Below are positions 18,930-28,171 of a stretch of 64,000 nt of DNA, in pieces (position 1 is the first letter of the stretch; each line of letters starts with the position of its first letter). This DNA comes from Rothia nasimurium (GTDB lineage Bacteria; Actinomycetota; Actinomycetes; Actinomycetales; Micrococcaceae). The notes beneath the pieces are model-generated. The model was not told the origin of the DNA and did not search any database. It saw nothing but the letters and a program-made list of their open reading frames with translations. The stretch covers positions 806,001 to 870,000 of the forward strand of contig NZ_CP056080.1 of NCBI RefSeq assembly GCF_014217215.1. Direction: 5' to 3'. A program made the translations under genes and the position numbers.

Positions 18930-19751
18930 GTGACTACCTACCTCATTACCCGCACCCCGGCTAAGGCCGCCGCGCTGACCAGTGCTCTTCTGAAGCAGGA
19001 GACCGAAGCGAAGCTGCTCTATGCCCCCATTCTTGACCCCGTGGGCACCGAACCAGAAGACTGGGAAGAGGTCGCTTTCGCCCTGATTCGCGGGGAATTC
19101 TCCTGGGTCACTTTCACCTCGGTCAACGGGGTACTGGGCCTAGACGCCCTGGCACAGGGGCTGGGCCAAAGCCTGGTCGAGCTGTTAGGTGCTGCCCAGG
19201 TTGCAGCCGTCGGTCGGGCTACCGAGGCGGCCCTGGTTGAGCGGGGCCTGCTGGTCGACTTCGTGCCCGAAACCCAGTCAGCAGCCGGAATGGTCGACGA
19301 ATGGCTCATCGATGAAGAATGGGACAACCCCATGGACGAAACCATCTTGGCCGTCCAGGGGGCTACAGCTTCACCGACTCTCGAAGAAGGGCTCACCGAC
19401 TACGGCTACACCGTAGCCACCCTACCGGTCTACGACATGCTACCCTACCCAGCAGAGAACCCTCTTACCGGGCAGAACCCTGCTGAGCCCGATGCTCCAT
19501 CAGGTTCCGCGCTCACCCTGGGCGAGGCCGTCACCGCGCTCGCTACCACCGACGTCCTGATTGCAACCTCGCCCCTGCTAGTGCAAACCCTAGCGGACGC
19601 CGCCGGCAGCACCCTACCCCCCACCGTTGCCATCGGGGCCAGCACCGAAGCCGCCGCCCGAAACCTACCCGAGCAGCAGCGTCCTGCCACCATCACCGTG
19701 GCGGCAAGCCCCGCCGCCGCAGACCTGGCAGCAGCCGCCCTCGCCCTCTAA
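18930..19751 (+). CDS. hemD: Uroporphyrinogen-III synthase
   Basis: HemD cyclises hydroxymethylbilane with inversion of ring D. The 273-residue protein fits the weakly conserved HemD fold: TRTPAKAAALTSAL at the N-terminus, WVTFTSVNGVLGL near residue 55, and a second domain with VLIATSPLLVQTL. The start is GTG 18930, and AGGA overlapping the hemC stop codon is its ribosome binding site, so the two are coupled. Position between hemC and hemB supports the call. Confidence 0.9.
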   Translation: MTTYLITRTPAKAAALTSALLKQETEAKLLYAPILDPVGTEPEDWEEVAFALIRGEFSWVTFTSVNGVLGLDALAQGLGQSLVELLGAAQVAAVGRATEAALVERGLLVDFVPETQSAAGMVDEWLIDEEWDNPMDETILAVQGATASPTLEEGLTDYGYTVATLPVYDMLPYPAENPLTGQNPAEPDAPSGSALTLGEAVTALATTDVLIATSPLLVQTLADAAGSTLPPTVAIGASTEAAARNLPEQQRPATITVAASPAAADLAAAALAL

Positions 19752-19783
19752 GCTAAAAAGACACCTACCCGTCAAGGAAGACC

Positions 19784-20791
19784 ATGTTTGAACCCTCAGC
19801 CCTCCCGGTGCGCCCCCGCCGCCTGCGCACCACCGGCCCCATGCGGGCCCTGACCGCCGAAACCGCCCTGACCCCGGCTAACCTGGTGCAGGTGCTCTTC
19901 GTGCGCGACGGAATTGAGGAGCCCGTTGCCATCGAATCCATGCCCGGCCAGTACCAGCACACCCTGGAAACCGTCATCGGCGAAGTCCAGAAAGCAGTAG
20001 ATGCCGGCGTGCGCTGCATCGACCTCTTCGGCGTGCCCCGCGATGAAGATAAGGACGCAGCAGGTTCAGCTGCCTGGGCCGAAGACGGCATTCTCAACCG
20101 GGCTATCCGCGCTGTGCGCCAGCACTTCGGCGACTCGGTGGTCGTCATGGCAGATACCTGCCTCGACGAATTCACCGACCACGGCCACTGCGGCCCCCTG
20201 GTCGAAGACACCTTCGGTAACACCGTCGTTGATAATGACGCCGCCGTGGAGTCCTACTGCAAGATGGCGGTTTCCCAGGCGCGCGCCGGTGCCCACACCG
20301 TCAGCCCCTCCGGCATGATGGACGGCCAAATCGCCGCCATGCGCACCGCCCTCGACGAAGCCGGCTTCACCGACGTTTCTATCTTGGCCTACTCCGCCAA
20401 ATACGCCTCGGCCTTCTTCGGCCCCTTCCGCGATGCGGTGGGCTCCACCTTCACCGGCGACCGCAAAACCTACCAGCAGGACCCCGCCAACCGCCGGGAA
20501 TCCCTCTACGAAGTCCAGCTCGATATCGAGCAGGGTGCCGATATGGTCATGGTCAAGCCCGCCACCGCCTACCTGGACATCGTGCGCGAAGTCGCCGACT
20601 TCTCGCCCGTCCCCGTTGCTGCCTATCATGTCTCCGGCGAATACGCCATGATTGAAGCTGCTGCCGCCGCCGGCTGGATCGACCGCAAGGCCGTAGCCCT
20701 CGAAGCCCTCATGGGCATCCGCCGTGCAGGCGCCTCCATCATCCTGACCTACTACGCCACCGAAGCCGCCACCTGGCTCAACGAAAGGTAA
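19784..20791 (+). CDS. hemB: Porphobilinogen synthase (5-aminolevulinate dehydratase)
   Basis: HemB condenses two 5-aminolevulinates. The 335-residue protein has the metal-site segment [14 protein letters not shown], in which two of the three Cys of the zinc-type motif are kept and the middle one is Asp. Active-site lysines are in [18 protein letters not shown] and [12 protein letters not shown]. It starts at ATG 19784 with AAGGAAG upstream. hemL follows six bases after the stop. Confidence 0.95.
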   Translation: MFEPSALPVRPRRLRTTGPMRALTAETALTPANLVQVLFVRDGIEEPVAIESMPGQYQHTLETVIGEVQKAVDAGVRCIDLFGVPRDEDKDAAGSAAWAEDGILNRAIRAVRQHFGDSVVVMADTCLDEFTDHGHCGPLVEDTFGNTVVDNDAAVESYCKMAVSQARAGAHTVSPSGMMDGQIAAMRTALDEAGFTDVSILAYSAKYASAFFGPFRDAVGSTFTGDRKTYQQDPANRRESLYEVQLDIEQGADMVMVKPATAYLDIVREVADFSPVPVAAYHVSGEYAMIEAAAAAGWIDRKAVALEALMGIRRAGASIILTYYATEAATWLNER

Positions 20792-20796
20792 ACCCT

Positions 20797-22122
20797 TTGA
20801 CCGTCTCAGAAGACCTCTTTGCCCGCTCCGCCCGCGTCATTCCCGGCGGCGTTAATTCCCCCGTGCGCGCCTTCAACTCCGTTGGCGGCACCCCCGCCTT
20901 CATGGTGGAAGCCTCCGGCCCCTACCTGACCGACGCGGACGGCCACAACTACGTCGACCTGGTCTGCTCCTGGGGCCCGGCCCTGCTCGGCCACAAGCAC
21001 ACCGGCGTCATCGAAGCCGTGCACGCAGCGGTTGAACACGGCCTCTCCTTCGGCGCCTCAACCGCCGCCGAAACCGAACTGGCTGAACTCGTGGTTGACC
21101 GCATCAACGCCGTAGCCCCCGGAACCATCGACCAGATCCGCATGGTCTCCACCGGCACCGAAGCAACCATGACAGCCATCCGCCTGGCCCGCGGCTACAC
21201 CGGCCGCGACAAGATCATTAAGTTTGCCGGTTGCTACCACGGCCACGTCGATGCCCTGCTCTCAGAAGCCGGCTCCGGCGTCGCCACCCTGGCCCTGCCC
21301 GGCTCGGCAGGCGTCACCGCCGCTACCGCTGCCGAAACTATCGTCCTTCCCTACAATGACGAGGACGCCGTCCGCGCAGCTTTTGCCGCCAACCCCGGCG
21401 AAATTGCCGCCATCATCACCGAAGCAGCCCCCTGTAACATGGGCGTTGTGACCCCTGCTGAGGGCTTCAACGCCTTCCTGCGCGAGATTACCCGCGAACA
21501 GGGTGCCCTCATGATTTTCGACGAGGTGCTGACCGGCTTCCGCGTCTCATCCGCAGGCTACTGGGGCTACTCCGCCCCCGCAGAAGGTAACTGGGCCCCC
21601 GATATCTTCACCTTCGGCAAGGTTATCGGCGGCGGTATGCCCATGGCAGCCCTGGGCGGCAAGCGCGAGATCATGGAATACCTGGCTCCGCTGGGCCCCG
21701 TCTACCAGGCAGGCACCCTCTCCGGTAACCCCATCGCCATGGCCGCCGGTCTGGCCACCCTCAAGGCCGCTGACGCCACCGTCTACGAAACCATTGACAC
21801 CCGCTCAGCCCAGCTGCAGGCCGCCCTGGTCGAAGCCTTCAACACCGCCGGGGTCAACCACTCCATCCAGACCGCAGGCAACCTCTTCTCCGTCGCCTTT
21901 GGTACTGCTGACAAGGGCGTGCACAACTACGAAGACATCAAGGCGTCAGAAACCTACCGCTACAATGCCTTCTTCCACTCCATGCTGAACTCCGGCATCT
22001 ACTTACCGCCCAGTGCCTTCGAAGCCTGGTTCCTCTCAGCAGCCCACGATGACGCTGCCATGGACCGCATCATCGAGGCTCTACCTGACGCCGCCCGAGC
22101 AGCGGCAGAGGCGACAGCCTAG
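20797..22122 (+). CDS. hemL: Glutamate-1-semialdehyde 2,1-aminomutase
   Basis: HemL transfers the amino group of glutamate-1-semialdehyde to give 5-aminolevulinate. This 441-residue PLP enzyme of the class-III aminotransferase fold has [14 protein letters not shown], the substrate/PLP loop [21 protein letters not shown], and [17 protein letters not shown] with the PLP Lys. The start is TTG 20797, using AAAGG that overlaps the hemB stop. It is the last gene of the operon. With HemA it feeds every downstream enzyme of the cluster. Confidence 0.95.
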   Translation: MTVSEDLFARSARVIPGGVNSPVRAFNSVGGTPAFMVEASGPYLTDADGHNYVDLVCSWGPALLGHKHTGVIEAVHAAVEHGLSFGASTAAETELAELVVDRINAVAPGTIDQIRMVSTGTEATMTAIRLARGYTGRDKIIKFAGCYHGHVDALLSEAGSGVATLALPGSAGVTAATAAETIVLPYNDEDAVRAAFAANPGEIAAIITEAAPCNMGVVTPAEGFNAFLREITREQGALMIFDEVLTGFRVSSAGYWGYSAPAEGNWAPDIFTFGKVIGGGMPMAALGGKREIMEYLAPLGPVYQAGTLSGNPIAMAAGLATLKAADATVYETIDTRSAQLQAALVEAFNTAGVNHSIQTAGNLFSVAFGTADKGVHNYEDIKASETYRYNAFFHSMLNSGIYLPPSAFEAWFLSAAHDDAAMDRIIEALPDAARAAAEATA

Positions 22123-22161
22123 AGAGAACCGAATTAAAGCAGTGCGGAACGTTAGATGGTG

Positions 22162-22356
22162 AGGTGAAGCAGGCTCGCGCTGGATGGAGCCCAGCAGATT
22201 CCGAGCGCGCGAGGAAATAAATCTGCGGGCGAAATAGGCGTAAGCCTGACCCTCACGTCCCGCCTTGCGGCGGATTGCGTTCGCTCTGGTGTGCTCGCGA
22301 GCTCGCACCCGCTCACTCCATCGAGCCAACAGCTTCGCTGCGAGCCTGCTTCACCT
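22162..22356. repeat. Intergenic inverted-repeat element, copy 3 (17-bp perfect ends)
   Basis: The ends AGGTGAAGCAGGCTCGC and its exact inverse enclose 161 bases rich in GCGC-type short palindromes. CAGCTTCGCTG at the right end matches copies 1 and 2. The element fills most of the gap between hemL and the convergent ThrE-type gene. Confidence 0.75.
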
Positions 22357-22376
22357 ACTTCTGCGTGTAAGTTTCC

Positions 22377-23714
22377 TTATCTCATGTGCCCCTGCGGCAG
22401 GGACGCCAGGTTCTGGGTGTCGCGGTCGTAGAGCCAGTTCTTGTCCATGAGCAGGCGGGAGAGGGCCAGACCCATTCCTAGGGCAGCGAAGATGAGAAGG
22501 ACCTGCACGAAGCTGGCTAGGGCCTCATTGACGTCGCCGTTAGAGAAGTGGGCCATGGACATGTAAAACATGACACCGGGAACCATGGTGACGGTAGCCG
22601 GCACCGCCAGGGAGATGCGGGAAACCCTGCGGGCGTGGAGGGGAGCAACGATTTCTGAGAGTACCCCGGCGGTAAATACGGCCAGGGCGATGGCGAGGTG
22701 GGGCGCCCACCCGGCCTCTACCAGCCAGATACGACCCGGGTTTACGATTGCGGCGATTGCCCCTGCCCAGGTGCAGGAGAGGGGAGTGGCCGAGAAGAGC
22801 ATGGCGAAGCCGAAGGCAGCGGTGAAGGAGGCCAGCATCTGAAGGATCAGGAGCAGCCAGAAGTCCAGGTGCGGGGCTGGGGCCTGCTCTAGGGGCAGGC
22901 TAAAGACCAGGGATATGAGCCAGACCGAAAAGGACGCACTGCCCAGGAGCAGGGCAACGTAGGTAAGGCGGGAGATGCCGGAGGAGAAATCCATGCGGGC
23001 TATTTCTAGCATGCCGGTGACCAGGGGGAAGCCCGGCACCAGGTAGAGAATTGAGGATATAAAGCCCACCAGGTGGTTATCCGCGATGAGACCGGGGGCG
23101 ATAAGCGCCGACATGACCCCCACATAGATACCGGCTGAGAGCAGGCCGCAGAGCATCCAGACCGCCATATGGTTGAGACCCCGGTGGGCTAGTGTGGAGC
23201 GTAGGAGTTGGCCGGCGAAGGCCGCGATGAGAACGACTGAGCATTCAATGACCCCGCCCCGGTTGAGGAAGGCGAAGGCTGCACAGGCTAGGGCGGCTGC
23301 GAGAGCTAGGAGCCAGGGGGCGTAGAGGGGCTTTTCTTTTTCAATGCGGGTGAGTGTTGCGTCGGCTAGAGCTGGGTCGATGCGTTCGGGCAGGGACGAG
23401 ACGAAGTCGCTGAGCAGGTCGATTTTGTAGGCGGAGATTCCCTTGACACGGGTTTCTGCAATTTCGGTGCGGAAGTTGCCGCCGGAGTAGGCGGTGGTGG
23501 AGAGTTCGGTGAAGTGGACCTGGGCGTGGTGTTCTTCAAGTCCTACGGCTTTGGCCAGGCGGGACATGGAGGTTTTGACGCGGTAGGCGCTGGCTCCAGA
23601 TTTCATGAGGAGTAGGCCTAGCTTGAGGACGACCGCTGATTGGGCTACCAGTTCTTTGTGCTGGTTGCGGGTGGAGCCGAGGTAGATGCTGTTAGTGGGC
23701 GCGGGCTCGTTCAC
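22377..23714 (-). CDS. Threonine/serine exporter family protein (ThrE-like)
   Basis: This 445-residue membrane protein has an N-terminal cytoplasmic domain (about residues 20-130, with LLLMKSGASAYRVKTSMSRL) and about ten hydrophobic segments thereafter. That is the ThrE arrangement, in which a PF06738-type and a PF12821-type half are fused. Family members export threonine and serine; substrate here is inferred. It starts at GTG 23714 with AAGGA upstream. It is preceded by the terminator of the exonuclease gene, so it is transcribed separately. Confidence 0.85.
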   Translation of the reverse strand: MNEPAPTNSIYLGSTRNQHKELVAQSAVVLKLGLLLMKSGASAYRVKTSMSRLAKAVGLEEHHAQVHFTELSTTAYSGGNFRTEIAETRVKGISAYKIDLLSDFVSSLPERIDPALADATLTRIEKEKPLYAPWLLALAAALACAAFAFLNRGGVIECSVVLIAAFAGQLLRSTLAHRGLNHMAVWMLCGLLSAGIYVGVMSALIAPGLIADNHLVGFISSILYLVPGFPLVTGMLEIARMDFSSGISRLTYVALLLGSASFSVWLISLVFSLPLEQAPAPHLDFWLLLILQMLASFTAAFGFAMLFSATPLSCTWAGAIAAIVNPGRIWLVEAGWAPHLAIALAVFTAGVLSEIVAPLHARRVSRISLAVPATVTMVPGVMFYMSMAHFSNGDVNEALASFVQVLLIFAALGMGLALSRLLMDKNWLYDRDTQNLASLPQGHMR

Positions 23715-23774
23715 GGTCGTCCTTGCGGTTGTGGTGTATCTGCTCCTTTAAATTTAGTAGAGGGAGGGTAGAAA

Positions 23775-23831
23775 AGGACGCCAGTGGGCAGGTGACGGTG
23801 CTCAAGGCACCTACCTGCCTACCGGCGTCCT
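23775..23831 (-). terminator. Terminator of the exonuclease gene
   Basis: An AGGACGCC / GGCGTCCT outer stem continues through GGCAGG / CCTGCC, followed on the minus strand by TTTTC. It lies 27 bases beyond the exonuclease stop. Confidence 0.75.
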
Positions 23832-23857
23832 GACGGAGCGTTCACGCTACCTGAACC

Positions 23858-24544
23858 TTAGTCGGTGCGCACCGGCCAGGCACCGCTGACGTCCGCCTGC
23901 TTGCCAATGCGGTTGAAGTAGTCCTGCAGCTCGGCTGCCTGCTCAGCTGCCCAGGTAATCTGCTGCTCGTGCAGGGCTGTAGCAGGCTGTTCGATCTCTT
24001 CGTATTCAAAGCTCATAGCCGTCAGTAGGCGCTCAGCTGCCAGGGCATCGTCCTTCGAAGTGTGGGCGTTTTCCAGCTCCACGCTGTATTCGCTGGCCAG
24101 CACTTCCAGGGTACGCTTGCCCTTCTTAAACTTGTGCACGTGCTTATTGATGACCAGGGGGTCAAGTACGGGATAGCAGGTCAGCGGCGGGTACCCGTAG
24201 CGGGCCAGCTCAAAATGCAGCACCGAGAAATCGTAGGCAGCGTTAAAGGCGATGACGGGAACACCGTCGGCAAAGAGGCCGCCCAGAGCCATAGCCACCT
24301 CGTAGGCTACCTGCTGGGCAGGCTTGCCGTGCTCGCGGGCGTACTCGGTGGTGATGCCGTGAATAGCGGACGCCTGCTCAGGAATCTCAACCCCGGGGTC
24401 AGCCAGCCATTCCCCGGCGCGCAACACCTCGCCGTCAGGAGAAACCAAGACCAAAGAAGCGGTGACGATGCGGGCAGTCTTAGGGTCGATACCGGTTGTC
24501 TCAAGATCGAAAGTGGCGCGGGGAAGCTCGGTCCATGAAGTCAT
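23858..24544 (-). CDS. DnaQ-like 3'-5' exonuclease (DEDDh)
   Basis: This 228-residue exonuclease has FDLETTGIDP (Exo I Asp and Glu), AFNAAYDFSVL (Exo II Asp) and HTSKDDALAAERLL (Exo III His and Asp), so all DEDDh residues are present. It is a stand-alone nuclease in the style of the epsilon subunit or RNase T, probably trimming 3' ends of DNA or RNA. It begins at ATG 24544 and is divergent from the adnA-adnB repair operon, with about 140 bases of shared upstream region. Confidence 0.88.
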   Translation of the reverse strand: MTSWTELPRATFDLETTGIDPKTARIVTASLVLVSPDGEVLRAGEWLADPGVEIPEQASAIHGITTEYAREHGKPAQQVAYEVAMALGGLFADGVPVIAFNAAYDFSVLHFELARYGYPPLTCYPVLDPLVINKHVHKFKKGKRTLEVLASEYSVELENAHTSKDDALAAERLLTAMSFEYEEIEQPATALHEQQITWAAEQAAELQDYFNRIGKQADVSGAWPVRTD

Positions 24545-24684
24545 ACCTTCGATAGTAGCGACAGAACCTGCGCCACAAAAATATTTGAGGCAGGTGGCGC
24601 CCAGGCTCTTAAAATGTCAGCCACCTATGATGAACTTGGAATACAGTGAGAACCTCGACCACGACAAAAGATGGGGAGTGCGCG

Positions 24685-27600
24685 GTGACATACGAGCAGC
24701 TAGAGACTCAGGGCGCTACCTTGCTTCTGGGCGCGCCCGGTAGCGGCAAAACCCAGGCCCTGCTAGAAGCAGCTACCGGATTCATTGAGCAGGGCAAAGA
24801 CCCTGCCCGTCTGCTGGTGCTCACCCCCTCACGTGTCAGCGCAACCAGGTTCCGAGAAGCGCTCTCAGCCCGCATCACCGCAACAGTCTCAACCGCCCCG
24901 GTGCGAGCCTGGCAGGCTTACGCCTTTGACCTGCTGCGACGGGCCCATATCGAGGGGTATCTACCCCACCTGGACTTCACCCCCAAGCTCCTTTCAGGCC
25001 CTGAGCAGGACGTCCTGATTAAAGAACTCCTCGACGGCCACCGCAGCGGTGAAGGCTCCAGCATTATCTGGCCCGATGACCTCCGTGAAGCCCTTGAAAC
25101 CCGCGGTTTCCGCCACGAGGTGCGAGACTTCTTCGACCGCATAGCCGAATACGACCTCACAGCCTCAGCAGTTGCAGACCTAGCGCAGCGCTTCGACCGC
25201 CCGGAGTGGCGGGCCCTGGCTAAGCTCTACACCGAATACCGCCAGGTGCGCGCCCTCCGCGCCCCGCATGCCTTCGACCCCGCAGCCCTTATCCACGAGG
25301 CCACCAAGACCCTGCTAGCCCACCCCAATGTGCTGAGTGCAGAACGCGCCCGCTTTGACCTGGTACTCATTGACGACGTGCAAGAACTCACTCCCTCTAT
25401 CTACCGGCTGCTGGCTGTTCTAACCGGCAGGTCAGCAGAGTACCTGCGTGCCACAGCTAGTAACTCGCTGGCCTCTGGCGCAGGTACCGAACCCGCAGAC
25501 CTGGACGGCCTTTTTGCCTCGGGCCCGGTAGTGGTCATGACCTGCTGCGCCGATACGGTCGTACAGGGCTTCCGCGGAGCCAGCCCCCAGCTGGCAGCCA
25601 ACCTCCCCGACATCTTCCCCTCTCTCGTTACAGAAGAGCTCACCACGAGCTGGCGCATGGCACCTGTTATCGCCGAGCGCTGGGCAGAACTGGCCTCCCG
25701 CCTACCCGTTGTGCCCCGGGCAGCCCACCGGCGCGTCCTTACCCCCGCTCCGCAGGAGCCCAGCGAAGAAGCCCTCCTGCCGGTCGGGGACGACGGCGCC
25801 CTGCTAAACCCCGCAAAAGCAGCAGAACCAGACCCCGAGGTGCTGGGCCTGGTTGTAGAAACCCCCCAGCAGGAAAACCAACTGCTAGCCCAAATGATCC
25901 TCGAAGACCACCTCTACCGGGGCAGGGCCTACCAGCGAAGCGCTATTATCGTACGAAACGGCTCAGACGTCACCCGGCTCAAACGAGCCCTCAATAACCT
26001 GGGTGTTCCCGTACAAACAGCAGCCTCCATCACCCCCGTGCGCGATGAACCTGCCGCCCGCCCCTTCCTTGATGCCCTGGGGCTAATCCTGCACACCCGG
26101 CGTCTACGTGCTACAGAGCGGGCCACGGGCCCCCACGCCGCAGAGACAGAGCTATCAGCTACCCAGCAAACAAACACCTGGGGCCTGGGTGCTGATACCG
26201 CGGTTTCCCTATTGACCTCCCGCTTGGGCGGGGCTTCGACCATGGACGTGCGTCGTTTACGCCAGCGTCTCCGTGCCGAAGAACTGCGCGCCGGGGGTAC
26301 CCGCGACAGCGATGCCCTCCTGGTTGAAGCCCTCATCAACCCCCAATTACTGCCCACCGGCGAAAGCAGCGCCGCTGCACGCCGCCTGGGCCGGGTACTC
26401 ACCGCAGGCGATAAAGCCCTCGACCAGCCCGGCGCTACCGCTGAAACCGTCCTCTGGGCACTCTGGGAGGCCTCAGAACTCGCCCCCCTCTGGAAAGCCC
26501 AGTCCCTCTCAGGCGGTGCAGGAGCCGACCGAGCCGGGCGAGACATCGACGCCATGATAGGCCTGTTTGAGGCAGCCGAACGCTACACCGACCAGATGCC
26601 GGGAGCCACCGCCGAACAGTTCTTGGCCTACATCGATGCCCAAGACCTACCCATGGATACCCTGGCAGAGCGAACCAACCACCGCGACGCCGTAGAAATC
26701 ATGACCCCCGCTCTCGCCGCAGGGCGCGAATGGGACACCGTCTACATCGCGGGTCTGCAAGATGGCACCTGGCCGAACACCACCGTCCGCGGCTCACTAC
26801 TGGGAACCCTCGACCTCGTGGACGCAGCTACCGGGCGCCTGGATGCAAACAGGCACAATAACGGTGGGGGAGTAGCTCCCGGCTATTCACTCCTTGAACG
26901 CCTACGCTCCAACCGTTTCGACGAGTTCCGTATGTTCGCCACAGCAACCTCCCGAGCCCGCTCCCGGGTAGTCTGCTCCGCTGTATCTTCTGCCGACCAG
27001 GCCCCCAGCGAGCTGCTCGATATCTTTGCCCCGGCCCCCGGCGGCGAGCGGCCCCTCACCGAGGTTCGCCGCCCCATGACTCTGCGCTCCCTGGTCGCCG
27101 AACTGCGCCAGTGGTCAGAAGCCCAGCACATTTCACCGGTGAAAGCCGATGCTGCTGCCCGCCTGCTGGGCCGCCTCGCTGACCCTGAGCAGACCTCCGG
27201 GCTGAACCTACCCGGTGCCCACCCCCGCTCCTGGTGGGGGCTGCTACCCCTGTCCTCACAGGCCCCGGCCTTTGAAGGGGACGGGCCGGTTCCGGTATCG
27301 CCGTCTCAGATTGAAAAGATTCACCGCTCGCCCCTCGACTGGTTTGTAGCTGCCTCCCGTGCTGAAGCTGCCACCGACGCCTCGCGGTCGCTGGGTACTC
27401 TCATCCACGCCATTTGCGAAGATATGCCCGATGGGAACGGAACCGACCTGCGCGATGAGCTCCACCGCCGCCTACCCCAGCTAGGGCTTCCCAAAACCTG
27501 GGAGAGCCAGAAGATGGTCGAGCGGGCCGAGGGCATGCTCCAAAAGTTCGCCGACTACGTGCGAGACCTCAAGGGCAAAGGACGCTCCCTGGTAGGTGTC

Positions 27601-28161
27601 GAGGGTTCCTTTAGTGTGCTGGTGCCCGGCCCCGCCAAGGACGCCCTGCTGTCGGGGCGTGTAGACCGCATAGAGGTAGACCAGGTAGGGCGCTTTATCA
27701 TCATCGATCTGAAGACCGGTAAGAGTAAACCCAGTAAGGCAGACCTTGAACAGCACTCGCAGCTCGCTGCCTACCAGGTTGCTCTTGAAGCCGGTGCAGG
27801 GGCGCTGATGCAGCAGGCCCTACAACACGATGCCCTAGCCCAGAAAGAAGGCGAGCAGCCAGCGAAGCTGCAACCGAACCAGGTGCCGGTACTCAACGGG
27901 CTCCACGAGCTTTCTGGCGGTGCCCTGCTTCTACAAATTGGTGGGACCACGAAGAGCTACTCCGAGCAGGAACAGGCCCCGCTGACCGCTGAAAGTACCT
28001 GGGCCGTTGAACTCATCAACCAGGCTGCCGAACTGATTGCAGGGGAGCACCTGCAGGCTCGGCATACCGCAGGTGGCCCCTTCGGTATTGGCTGTGCCCT
28101 TCCCGATATTTGCCCCATCTGCTCACGGGGCCGCGCTATCACCGTCCGCCCCGCCCAGTAA
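24685..28161 (+). CDS. adnA: AdnA-like helicase-nuclease subunit
   Basis: AdnAB is the actinobacterial motor-nuclease that resects DNA double-strand breaks. This 1158-residue subunit has a complete Walker A (LLLGAPGSGKTQALLEA), a variant Walker B (FDLVLIDDVQELTP), motif-V-like AAGREWDTVYIAGLQDGTWP and a C-terminal RecB-type nuclease domain (SLGTLIHAICED, then GRVDRIEV, IIDLKTGKS, QLAAYQVAL). Cys in HAICED and three in GCALPDICPIC could bind an Fe-S cluster as in AddB-type nucleases (inference). GTG 24685 with GGGGAG six bases upstream is chosen; the frame is open from GTG 24646. adnB follows after 10 bases. Confidence 0.88.
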   Translation: MTYEQLETQGATLLLGAPGSGKTQALLEAATGFIEQGKDPARLLVLTPSRVSATRFREALSARITATVSTAPVRAWQAYAFDLLRRAHIEGYLPHLDFTPKLLSGPEQDVLIKELLDGHRSGEGSSIIWPDDLREALETRGFRHEVRDFFDRIAEYDLTASAVADLAQRFDRPEWRALAKLYTEYRQVRALRAPHAFDPAALIHEATKTLLAHPNVLSAERARFDLVLIDDVQELTPSIYRLLAVLTGRSAEYLRATASNSLASGAGTEPADLDGLFASGPVVVMTCCADTVVQGFRGASPQLAANLPDIFPSLVTEELTTSWRMAPVIAERWAELASRLPVVPRAAHRRVLTPAPQEPSEEALLPVGDDGALLNPAKAAEPDPEVLGLVVETPQQENQLLAQMILEDHLYRGRAYQRSAIIVRNGSDVTRLKRALNNLGVPVQTAASITPVRDEPAARPFLDALGLILHTRRLRATERATGPHAAETELSATQQTNTWGLGADTAVSLLTSRLGGASTMDVRRLRQRLRAEELRAGGTRDSDALLVEALINPQLLPTGESSAAARRLGRVLTAGDKALDQPGATAETVLWALWEASELAPLWKAQSLSGGAGADRAGRDIDAMIGLFEAAERYTDQMPGATAEQFLAYIDAQDLPMDTLAERTNHRDAVEIMTPALAAGREWDTVYIAGLQDGTWPNTTVRGSLLGTLDLVDAATGRLDANRHNNGGGVAPGYSLLERLRSNRFDEFRMFATATSRARSRVVCSAVSSADQAPSELLDIFAPAPGGERPLTEVRRPMTLRSLVAELRQWSEAQHISPVKADAAARLLGRLADPEQTSGLNLPGAHPRSWWGLLPLSSQAPAFEGDGPVPVSPSQIEKIHRSPLDWFVAASRAEAATDASRSLGTLIHAICEDMPDGNGTDLRDELHRRLPQLGLPKTWESQKMVERAEGMLQKFADYVRDLKGKGRSLVGVEGSFSVLVPGPAKDALLSGRVDRIEVDQVGRFIIIDLKTGKSKPSKADLEQHSQLAAYQVALEAGAGALMQQALQHDALAQKEGEQPAKLQPNQVPVLNGLHELSGGALLLQIGGTTKSYSEQEQAPLTAESTWAVELINQAAELIAGEHLQARHTAGGPFGIGCALPDICPICSRGRAITVRPAQ

Positions 28162-28171
28162 AGGCAGAATC